Origin: Candidatus Saccharimonadota bacterium
GTDB lineage: Bacteria; Eremiobacterota; Xenobia; Xenobiales; Xenobiaceae
Direction: 5' to 3'
Length of the DNA stretch: 17,116 nt
NCBI GenBank assembly: GCA_004554425.1
Contig: SFMI01000058.1
Span: forward strand, 1 to 17,116
A program made the position numbers and the translations under genes. This document shows, in pieces, positions 1 to 6,590 of this stretch; positions within the stretch are counted from its first letter, which is position 1, and each line of letters begins with the position of its first letter. The notes below the pieces were generated by a model. That model saw only the letters and a list, made by a program, of their open reading frames with translations, did not search any database and was not told the origin of the DNA.

Positions 1-1746
1 GTTGCCAAAGCCGAAAATACTGCTGGCCAAATTGACGACAAAGCTGAGCAAGCCAAAGACGGCGTAAGCACCGTCGAAGCCGCCAACGCCGCTGATAAGT
101 CTGCCGCCGACAGCGCCAAAGACACTGCCGACGATGCTAAGAATGCCGCTGGTCAAGGTGAAGACACTAAGGCCGCCGGTACCGAAGGTGCCAAAGAAGG
201 CGCTAAAGATGGTGCTGCCGACAGTAGCAAAATAGATCCCGAAAAACTTCCTGATGGCGTTTTCGTGGATAAAAATGGCACGCTTTATAGCGAAGATGGC
301 AAGAAGCTTCCCGAAGGCAGTACCCTCAATAAAGATGGTAAGTTAGTTAATGGCGAGGGCCAGTTGATTGACAATAAGGGCAACCTTGTCAATGAAGAAG
401 GCAAGCGCATTGGTGCCGATGGTAAAGTAATGAGCGATGAAGAGATCGCTGCAGCCGATAAAGCCAAGGCCGACGAAGCCAAAGCTGGTGAAGCTAAGGC
501 CAACGAAGGTGCTGGTCAGGCTACTGACAATTTGAGCGATTTCGAAAAAACTACTGGTATCAGCAATGAAGATTTGCAAAAGAAATTAGACCAGCTTGGC
601 CAGCAAATTGCCGCTCAGCAAGCTGCTGCCAATAATGGTGGCTCCGGATCCGGTTCCGGCGGCGGTGGCAACTATGGCGGCGGAGGCGGCGGCGTAAGTG
701 GAGTCGGCGGCTCCGGTGGCGCTGGTAGTGTCAGTTCCGGATCTTCTGTTAAGAGAAGCAGCGCGGCCGGCGACATCGATCTTTCTAAGTGCTCCGATGA
801 AGATATTGCTAAGGCTATCGATGGCTTCTTGGCTGAAAAAGGCTCTCCCGCTCCTGCTGGTACTGGTGCTTTGTTTGTCAAAGCTGGTAAAGAAAACGAC
901 GTAGATCCTTTGGTTCTGCTTTCCATTGCTGGTCAGGAAACCCGCTGGGGTACCGCTTCCGGCAGCGTCGGTATCAATGGTTGGATGGGCGTAGGCGCTT
1001 ACGACTCCGACCCCAACAACTCTACCCGCAATCCTACCTTCTCTGGCGTAGAAAACCAGATCAATGTTGGTGCCAGAACTTTCAAAAATTTGCGTGCTAA
1101 GGGAGGCTCCTCTTCCGATGCCTCTATCGCCGATCAGGCTTCGGCTGTCAATAAAGCCGGTTGGGCCACCGACCAGAATTGGCATAACGGCGTAACTAAG
1201 ATCTATCACGATCAGGTTGGTGCTTATATGCTCGAAAACCTTAAGGGTGCAGAACTTAAAGGTAACAAAGGCATTGAAGGCGCTCTCGATGAGGCTCTTT
1301 CCATGGAAGGTATGACTGAAGGTGGCAACGCTTCTCAGATCAATGCCATTACCAAAGATTGGAACCAGAGCTGGGCTCTCGATTGTCAGTCTCAACCTTG
1401 GTGTGCTGCTTTCGCTACTGGTATTTTAGCTAAACATGGCGTTATGGACTTTAGCGCTTGTGATAACGTCAACTATACTCCCACTTTGGTCAATTGGTCT
1501 AAAGGTCAGGGCACTTGGCGTCAAGGTGGTGGCGATTATGCTCCTAAAGCTGGCGACATGATTATGTTCGATTGGGACAACACCCGTTCTGGTGCCGATC
1601 ACGTCGGTTTGGTAGTAAGCTACGACGCGGGTAGTGGTGTAGTTACTACTGTTGAAGGCAATAGTGGCAGTCCTGGAGCTGTCAGAGTCAAGACTTATGA
1701 TCGCAATCAAGCCTGCGTCATGGGTTATATTGAGCCCAATAAATAG
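1..1746 (+). CDS. Cell-wall hydrolase with lysozyme/glucosaminidase-like and CHAP domains (5' partial)
   Basis: The reading frame is open from base 1, so the gene begins outside the window; the in-frame ATG at 265 lies inside repeats, has no Shine-Dalgarno site and is not the start. The visible 581 residues comprise an Ala/Lys/Asp-rich segment, eight short Gly-led repeats (277-441), another Ala/Lys/Glu segment, a Gly/Ser linker (about 640-750) and two catalytic modules. The first has the FlgJ/lysozyme-like pattern LLSIAGQETRWG, with the probable catalytic Glu codon at 937, followed by GINGWMGVGAY. The second is a CHAP cysteine-hydrolase domain with Cys in QPWCAAF (codon 1402), His in ADHVGL (codon 1600) and the polar EGN motif near 1654. 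It probably cleaves peptidoglycan glycan strands and peptides. The C-terminal half is a close paralogue of the next gene. Export route cannot be judged because the N-terminus is missing. Enzyme class is inferred from motifs; exact bond specificity is not known. Confidence 0.85.
   Translation, partial: VAKAENTAGQIDDKAEQAKDGVSTVEAANAADKSAADSAKDTADDAKNAAGQGEDTKAAGTEGAKEGAKDGAADSSKIDPEKLPDGVFVDKNGTLYSEDGKKLPEGSTLNKDGKLVNGEGQLIDNKGNLVNEEGKRIGADGKVMSDEEIAAADKAKADEAKAGEAKANEGAGQATDNLSDFEKTTGISNEDLQKKLDQLGQQIAAQQAAANNGGSGSGSGGGGNYGGGGGGVSGVGGSGGAGSVSSGSSVKRSSAAGDIDLSKCSDEDIAKAIDGFLAEKGSPAPAGTGALFVKAGKENDVDPLVLLSIAGQETRWGTASGSVGINGWMGVGAYDSDPNNSTRNPTFSGVENQINVGARTFKNLRAKGGSSSDASIADQASAVNKAGWATDQNWHNGVTKIYHDQVGAYMLENLKGAELKGNKGIEGALDEALSMEGMTEGGNASQINAITKDWNQSWALDCQSQPWCAAFATGILAKHGVMDFSACDNVNYTPTLVNWSKGQGTWRQGGGDYAPKAGDMIMFDWDNTRSGADHVGLVVSYDAGSGVVTTVEGNSGSPGAVRVKTYDRNQACVMGYIEPNK
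277..441 (+). repeat. Tandem 7-residue Gly-led protein repeats
   Basis: Translated in frame, glycine recurs at spacings of 7, 6, 7, 7, 7, 7 and 7 residues. Units read like GKLVNGE, GQLIDNK, GNLVNEE, GKRIGAD and GKVMSDE. The pattern is Gly, a polar residue, one or two hydrophobic residues, then polar or acidic residues, suggesting a repetitive beta-turn structure. The nucleotide sequence has diverged between units, so this is a protein repeat rather than a recent DNA expansion. Confidence 0.75.
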
Positions 1747-1770
1747 TAGAGTTTAATTTAACTGATAAGT

Positions 1771-1806
1771 AGCCCCTCGGCCTTAAGGCCGAGGGGCTTT
1801 TATTTC
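1771..1806 (+). terminator. Intrinsic terminator after the first hydrolase gene
   Basis: A perfect palindrome at 1771-1798 (AGCCCCTCGGCCTT and its complement) forms a 14-bp GC-rich stem, though the innermost pairs must open as loop. It is followed by a T-rich tract. It lies 24 bases past the stop codon and separates the two paralogous hydrolase genes into independent transcripts. Confidence 0.9.
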
Positions 1807-1884
1807 TTGAGTTGAATCTAGAAAACTTTAAAGTTAAATAAATGTTAAATCAATAGATAAATTCTAGATAAAATAAACTAGTGC

Positions 1885-1913
1885 TTGATAATATGAATAA
1901 CAATACCTATACA
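1885..1913 (+). promoter_or_regulatory. Predicted sigma-70-type promoter for the second hydrolase gene
   Basis: TTGATA (1885-1890), a 17-bp spacer and TATACA (1908-1913) match the housekeeping consensus at five of six and four of six positions. The transcript would start near 1919-1921, exactly at the base of a stem-loop. Prediction from sequence only. Confidence 0.5.
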
Positions 1914-1919
1914 TGGGTT

Positions 1920-1939
1920 GAGCGCAATGGTTTGCGCTC
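1920..1939 (+). promoter_or_regulatory. Stem-loop in the 5' untranslated region
   Basis: GAGCGCAA, a TGGT loop and TTGCGCTC form a perfect 8-bp stem with a 4-base loop. It sits between the predicted transcription start and the Shine-Dalgarno site at 1948, with no T-tract, so it is not a terminator. A hairpin at the extreme 5' end is known to stabilise some mRNAs; a protein-binding role is equally possible. Confidence 0.55.
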
Positions 1940-1947
1940 GTAAAGGT

Positions 1948-1953
1948 AGGAGG
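1948..1953 (+). promoter_or_regulatory. Ribosome binding site deciding the start at 1963
   Basis: AGGAGG lies nine bases before ATG 1963. The longer frame opening with TTG at 1918 would begin inside the 5' stem-loop region and lacks such a site, so 1963 is chosen. Confidence 0.85.
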
Positions 1954-1962
1954 GATTTTATT

Positions 1963-4452
1963 ATGAGTATCAATAGTAGCTACGATAATTCTGCCGCTAT
2001 CAGACAACAGCAAGCCGAAGAGGCTCGCCGCCGTCGCGAGGCCGAAGAAGCTCGTCGCCGCCAGGAAGAGGCCCGCAAAGCCGAGGAAGCCCGCAAGGCT
2101 CAGGAAGCTCAGCAAGCTAAAGAAGCCGAAGAAGCTCGCAAAGCTCAAGAAGCTCAAAAGGCTCAAGAGCAAGATAAAGTTGCTGTTACCAGCAGCGAAG
2201 CTGCCGAGTCTGGCAAAAGAGTCAAAGTTGCTTCTTTAGACGATGAGAGCAGCTCTAAGCTTCATAAGGGCGGTCATACCGATGAACACGGTTTTGGCGG
2301 TGGGGGCGGTAAATTTGGCAGCTCCTCTATTACTCATGTTTCGTCCAGCGGTAGAACACACGGCGGTACCGGCGGTACATTTGATACTAAAGTCGAAGAG
2401 AAGGGCTTCTTTGAAAAGATCGGTGACAAAGTTTCCGGTTTCATTGATGGTTTGGCTGGCAAAGCCGAAAATGCCAAAGATAAGATCGTTGAAGGCGTTA
2501 AAGATAAAGTAGCCGATGGTTTAGACGGCGCTTCTGGTTTGGCCGACAAGATTGGCATGGATGGCCTTTCCGATGATCTCGAAGAGATGGCCGACAACCT
2601 CAGAGGCGAAGACGGCGAAGAAGTTTCTGACGCTGACAAAGCTAAGGCTAAAGAGACCATAAAAGAGAAGCTTGAAGAAGCAAAAGAGAAGCTTAAGGAA
2701 AAGAAGCTCGAGAAGCTTAACGAAGAGAAAGAAGCTCAGACTAAGAAGCAAGAAGAGCTGGAGAAACAGCGCGACGAGACTATCGAAGAGCTCGAAAAAG
2801 CTAAAGCTGCTGGCGACCAAGCCAAGGTTAAAGAGCTCACTAACAAGCTCGATGGTATCAACGATGAGCTTTCTGAAGTAAATGATAAGCTCGACAAGAT
2901 CAACAAAGAGATCGAAGAGTTAGAGCCTACTCCCGAAGAGGAGATGGAAGACCTCCAGAAAGACATGGACGAGCTTACCAAGCAAGAAGAAGCTAAGCTC
3001 AAAGAAAAAGAAGAGCTGGAGAAGAAGCAAGAAGAACTCGTAGAAGAGCTGGCTGCCGCTAAAGCTGCTGGTGATCAAGAAAAGATTGAAGAGATCACTA
3101 ATAAGCTTCAAGGCGTCAACGAAGACTTAGAGCGCGTCAATGGCGAGCTCGAAGATATTCAGACTCAGAAGCAGAACCTTCAGAAGGATATCGATAAAGT
3201 ACAAGCTGAGATCGATGCTAAAAACGCTCCTGCTGAAGAAGCTGCTCAGGCTCAAGGCGCTCAGGCTAGTTCTGATGAAGCTGCTGGAGCTCAAGGTGCA
3301 GCCAATGGCTCTAATGGCGCCAATGGTAGCAACGGTTCCAATGGCGGTGGCAACAACGGCGGTACCGGAGCTGTCAATAATGGCGGTGGCGGCACCGGTG
3401 GCACTGGCGGCGTAGGCGGTACTGGTGGTACCGGTGGAGCTCAGGGTACTGGCAGCACTGGCTCTGCTACCAGAACTACTGCAGCTGGCGACATCGACCT
3501 TTCTAAGTGCTCCGACGCTGACGTTGCTAAAGCCATCGACGGTTTCTTAGCTTCCAAGGGCTCCGATGCTCCCGAAGGTACTGGCGCTTTATTCGTTAAA
3601 GCCGGTAAAGAAAACAATGTCGACCCCTTAATCCTTCTTTCCATCGCTGGTCAAGAGACTCAGTGGGGCAAGACTGGTATCGGCATCAATGGTTGGATGG
3701 GCGTAGGCGCTTACGACTCCGATCCTAACAATGCTACCAGAAACTCCAAGTTCTCCGGTGTAGAGAATCAGATCAATGTCGGTGCCAGAACTTTCGCCAA
3801 CTTGCGTTCTAAGGGCGGATCTTCTGCTGACGCTTCCGTAGCTGAGCAGACTTCTGCTGTAAACAAAGCTGGTTGGGCTACCGATCAGAATTGGCATAAA
3901 GGTGTAACTAGTATCTATCATGATCAGGTTGGCGCTTACATGCTCGAGCACCTCAAGGGTGCCGAAACTAAAGGCGGTAAGGGCGTGTCCGGTGCTCTCA
4001 CTGAGGCCGGTTCCATGGTTGGCATGACCGAGAGTGGCAACTCTTCTCAGATTAATGCTATTACCAAAGATTGGAACCAGAGCTGGGCTCTCGATTGTCG
4101 CTCTCAACCTTGGTGCGCCGCTTTCGCTACCGGTATTTTGGCTAAGCATGGCGTCATGGACTTCAGCAAGTGCTCCAACGTCAACTACACTCCCACTTTG
4201 GTCGAGTGGTCTAAAGGTCAGAACACTTGGCAGCAGGGTGGCAACGGTTATGCTCCTAAAGCCGGTGATATGATTATGTTCGACTGGGACAACACTCGCA
4301 GCGGAGCCGACCACGTTGGTATCGTCGAAAGTTACGATGCAGCTAGTGGTACCGTCACTACGATTGAAGGCAACAGCAGCAATTCCGTACGTCGTAAGAC
4401 TTACAATGTAAATGCCGCTTGCATTATGGGCTTCATTATGCCTAATAAATAA
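1963..4452 (+). CDS. Coiled-coil cell-wall hydrolase with lysozyme/glucosaminidase-like and CHAP domains
   Basis: 829 residues. The N-terminus (MSINSS) has no hydrophobic segment, hence no recognisable Sec or Tat signal or membrane anchor. Residues about 12-70 are Ala/Glu/Arg-rich helix, then a Gly/Ser patch, a short amphipathic section, and a strong coiled coil at about 226-426 containing two copies of a helical hairpin 86 residues apart. A Gly/Asn/Thr linker (about 441-506) leads to the catalytic half. There, Glu565 of LLSIAGQETQWG is the probable glycosidase catalytic residue, and Cys718 (QPWCAAF) and His784 (ADHVGI) form the CHAP active site. This half matches the upstream gene almost throughout, differing by two small indels and substitutions. 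Conserved cysteines around both modules suggest an extracytoplasmic, disulfide-bearing enzyme. Possible roles are wall remodelling, a lysis protein or a delivered anti-bacterial effector; the sequence does not decide. Own promoter and terminator indicate a single-gene transcript. Confidence 0.88.
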   Translation: MSINSSYDNSAAIRQQQAEEARRRREAEEARRRQEEARKAEEARKAQEAQQAKEAEEARKAQEAQKAQEQDKVAVTSSEAAESGKRVKVASLDDESSSKLHKGGHTDEHGFGGGGGKFGSSSITHVSSSGRTHGGTGGTFDTKVEEKGFFEKIGDKVSGFIDGLAGKAENAKDKIVEGVKDKVADGLDGASGLADKIGMDGLSDDLEEMADNLRGEDGEEVSDADKAKAKETIKEKLEEAKEKLKEKKLEKLNEEKEAQTKKQEELEKQRDETIEELEKAKAAGDQAKVKELTNKLDGINDELSEVNDKLDKINKEIEELEPTPEEEMEDLQKDMDELTKQEEAKLKEKEELEKKQEELVEELAAAKAAGDQEKIEEITNKLQGVNEDLERVNGELEDIQTQKQNLQKDIDKVQAEIDAKNAPAEEAAQAQGAQASSDEAAGAQGAANGSNGANGSNGSNGGGNNGGTGAVNNGGGGTGGTGGVGGTGGTGGAQGTGSTGSATRTTAAGDIDLSKCSDADVAKAIDGFLASKGSDAPEGTGALFVKAGKENNVDPLILLSIAGQETQWGKTGIGINGWMGVGAYDSDPNNATRNSKFSGVENQINVGARTFANLRSKGGSSADASVAEQTSAVNKAGWATDQNWHKGVTSIYHDQVGAYMLEHLKGAETKGGKGVSGALTEAGSMVGMTESGNSSQINAITKDWNQSWALDCRSQPWCAAFATGILAKHGVMDFSKCSNVNYTPTLVEWSKGQNTWQQGGNGYAPKAGDMIMFDWDNTRSGADHVGIVESYDAASGTVTTIEGNSSNSVRRKTYNVNAACIMGFIMPNK
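2761..3195 (+). repeat. Internal duplication of an 86-residue coiled-coil hairpin
   Basis: The helix-turn-helix unit containing AKAAGDQAKVKELTNKL recurs 258 bases later as AKAAGDQEKIEEITNKL (alignable codons at 2800 and 3058), with similar EELEK-type sequence before and NDEL/NEDL-type sequence after. AAGDQ is the probable turn between helices. The copies have diverged, so the duplication is old and maintained at protein level. Confidence 0.7.
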
Positions 4453-4482
4453 CATAAAGTAGTGCTCTGTAATTAATAGTGG

Positions 4483-4519
4483 AAGAGGGGACAACTTTAT
4501 TGGTTGTCTCCTCTTTTTG
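4483..4519 (+). terminator. Intrinsic terminator after the second hydrolase gene
   Basis: A 13-bp stem pairs 4483-4495 with 4503-4515, including one G-T pair, around a 7-base loop and runs into a T-rich tract. It lies about 30 bases after the stop codon. Confidence 0.85.
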
Positions 4520-4651
4520 TCTTTTAAAGGGCACTTAAAAAAGCTTTACTAACTTTTCGTTTTGAGTTATTCTCTATGGTAAGATGGGCCGTTTGCGTGT
4601 ATTTTTGTCCATCATATTTTTACTCCCAGGGGTTCAGGAGGAACTTAATAG

Positions 4652-6415
4652 ATGTTAAATTCCCTTGCTCGCAACAAGGGGAGCAGACGTTGGCTGGGCC
4701 TATGCCTTTTCGCTATAGCCTTCCTGTTCGCTGCTCTTGTCTCCGGTTGCGGCGGTTCTGGCAGCTCTGGCAGCGGCGGTGGTGCTCCTGCCAAAGAGTT
4801 CTCCAATGTTATTTTCCATTTCAACGATTTAGTAGACGGCAAAACATTAGCTCGTACTGTTCCTGACGGTACAACTCAAATACGTTTTACCGGTTCTACG
4901 AGCTCCCGCGAGGTTCTCTATGGTCCTACGACCAGAGATTACGCTCCTACCATCACTTTAGAGAAAGTTCCGGTTAGAGTTACTGGTTTCGTTCTCGAGT
5001 GTCTCAACAGCAATAATGGTCTTACCGCTATTATTCCTGTCAAAGTGGAACTGAATGGCTATCGTGACACCACTGTTACTATTTCCGAATCCCCTGCTTT
5101 GAGCAGCGTCGTAAAGAATGTGGTCGTAAAGCCTACAGAAATTAAGGATTTGTTAGTTGGATCTAGTGAGAGCTTCACTGCTGTAGCTACTTTAAGCGAT
5201 GGACAAATTGTCGATCTTACTCCTTACTTAACTTTCAGTAGTTCTAAGCCAGAAGTAGCCACAGTTGAACAGAATGGCTACGATGGTGCCAAGATTACTG
5301 CCAGTAAGGGCGGCGAGACTGTCATTTCTGGTTCTGTTTTAGGCGTTGATATGCCTGAAATTAAAGTCACTGTAAATGCTGGCGTTGTCGAGAAGTCTGT
5401 GGCTTTTTCGCCTGAGAAAGTAACTGTACCTATGGGACGTTCCCGCGAGCTTACTGCTCAAATGGTTTACAGCGACAACTCTAAGGGGACTGTTTCCGCT
5501 GATCGCGTCACATACACCGTTGAGCCTGCTAAAGGTGTTGTCACTATTGAGCATACTCCTACTGGATGCAAGGTTATTGCTGCCGGTGGCGTTGAATCTG
5601 GCGCTACAGCCATTGTCACTATGACAGTTACCAATGAAGGTGAAAAGCCTTTCACTGCTAAAGCCGAAGTTACTATTACTGATAAAGAAGTTGAATCTAT
5701 TGCTATCACCAACGACACTGAAGGTGATATGTTGAATAAACTTTATCCTACCGGTACTAATAACGCTTGTCAGTTTACTGCTACTGCTACTTATAGCGAT
5801 GGTAGTACTGGTGATGTTACCGATACGGCTACTTGGAATAGCAACACGGAAGCTGCTGCCAAATTTGGCGAAACTAAAGGTAAATTAGAAGCTATTGCTG
5901 TTGGTACTACTACTGTAACTGCCGAGTTGGATGGAATAACTTCCAATGCTATTGCTATCGAAGTTGTCAATCCTGGAGTTACTAAAATACAAACTAGTGT
6001 CTACGATCCAGAAAAAGGATTCGTTGCTTACATTAAAGATGGTGTTGGCCAGCCTTACGCTATCACCGTGAAGGCCTTCTATGCTAATGGCGAAGAAAAA
6101 GTTATTACTGTAGCTGACGAACTTACCACCTGTGAGTTCTTTAGAACTAAAGATGGTGAAGTTAGCGAAGAGTATGTCGACTTCCAAGATGGCGAAAAAA
6201 ATGTAATTAACATTGTTCCTAAGAAAGAGACTGACGAAGCTACTGGTAGCTACATTAGATTTACCTATGATGGTATTAAGTCTGATGATATTAAAATCAA
6301 CGCCACGAGGAATGTCAAAAGTAGTACCACTGCTCTTCTTATAAGCAGCAAGGTAGGAGTCTACAGCAGCATCTTTCAAGACAACTTACAAGATTGTTGT
6401 ACGTGCCAAAGCTAA
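4652..6415 (+). CDS. Ig-like-domain surface lipoprotein, 5' part of a disrupted gene
   Basis: AGGAGG at 4636-4641 sits ten bases before the ATG. Residues 1-33 form a lipoprotein signal: positive charges, a hydrophobic core and the lipobox VSGC with Cys33 as lipidation site, then a Gly/Ser tether. After a beta-rich N-terminal domain come about four bacterial Ig-like (Big_2-type) units starting near residues 155, 246, 347 and 442, recognisable by patterns such as FTAVATLSDG, LTAQMVYSDN and FTATATYSDGS and by conserved valine/glycine strands. Such proteins are cell-surface or outer-membrane displayed and often adhesive or structural. Genuine coding sequence appears to end near 6285. From 6286 the frame reads the antisense of a segment that codes properly at 6751-6849, then stops at 6413. 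The last roughly 43 residues are therefore probably not native. Coding of the same style resumes one frame over, so this is one gene broken in two. Confidence 0.8.
   Translation: MLNSLARNKGSRRWLGLCLFAIAFLFAALVSGCGGSGSSGSGGGAPAKEFSNVIFHFNDLVDGKTLARTVPDGTTQIRFTGSTSSREVLYGPTTRDYAPTITLEKVPVRVTGFVLECLNSNNGLTAIIPVKVELNGYRDTTVTISESPALSSVVKNVVVKPTEIKDLLVGSSESFTAVATLSDGQIVDLTPYLTFSSSKPEVATVEQNGYDGAKITASKGGETVISGSVLGVDMPEIKVTVNAGVVEKSVAFSPEKVTVPMGRSRELTAQMVYSDNSKGTVSADRVTYTVEPAKGVVTIEHTPTGCKVIAAGGVESGATAIVTMTVTNEGEKPFTAKAEVTITDKEVESIAITNDTEGDMLNKLYPTGTNNACQFTATATYSDGSTGDVTDTATWNSNTEAAAKFGETKGKLEAIAVGTTTVTAELDGITSNAIAIEVVNPGVTKIQTSVYDPEKGFVAYIKDGVGQPYAITVKAFYANGEEKVITVADELTTCEFFRTKDGEVSEEYVDFQDGEKNVINIVPKKETDEATGSYIRFTYDGIKSDDIKINATRNVKSSTTALLISSKVGVYSSIFQDNLQDCCTCQS
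6286..6384 (+). repeat. Left arm of a perfect 99-bp inverted repeat
   Basis: Base for base, this stretch is the reverse complement of 6751-6849, with no mismatch. It begins TGATATTAAAATC and ends CTTTCAAGACAA. Here the natural coding sense runs on the minus strand, which encodes the peptide found in frame at the right arm. It carries stop codons at 6342 and 6354 in the frame used by the downstream coding, and it marks the point where the lipoprotein frame is lost. Confidence 0.95.
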
Positions 6416-6590
6416 CAATGGCGAAGATTTAGGTGACATCTCTGGTAACTATGAATTTAGTGACGGCGTTACTAGAGGTGAGGGTGTTGAGCTTGGCTTA
6501 GCTCACCCGGTTCTTGTCCCTGGCGTTACTGAAGAAAATGAATACTCCTCCACTGCTCAAATTCAAACCTATGGCGAGAGTTATGAGAAG

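Noticed and set aside
265..267. ATG at 265 as start of the first hydrolase
   Set aside because: The frame is open back to base 1, there is no Shine-Dalgarno site, and the upstream residues have the same Ala/Lys/Asp composition, so the true start is outside the window.
586..1395. Long minus-strand open frame (269 codons) opposite the first hydrolase
   Set aside because: It is antisense to clearly conserved catalytic domains and has no start signals; a similar mirror frame lies opposite the second copy (3628-4494), as expected from shared codon bias.
2040..2170. Ala/Glu-codon repeats as a CRISPR or DNA satellite
   Set aside because: The repetition follows the protein helix (EEARKAQEAQ-like) with irregular spacing and in-frame codons; there are no conserved repeats with unique spacers.
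772..4452. Tandem copies as an assembly duplication
   Set aside because: The two catalytic halves differ by many substitutions and two small indels, and the N-terminal halves are unrelated, so this is a genuine old duplication.
5885..6379. Minus-strand open frame whose N-terminus matches real lipoprotein sequence
   Set aside because: The match comes only from the left inverted-repeat arm; the remainder is antisense of Ig-like domains. It is evidence for the repeat, not for a gene.
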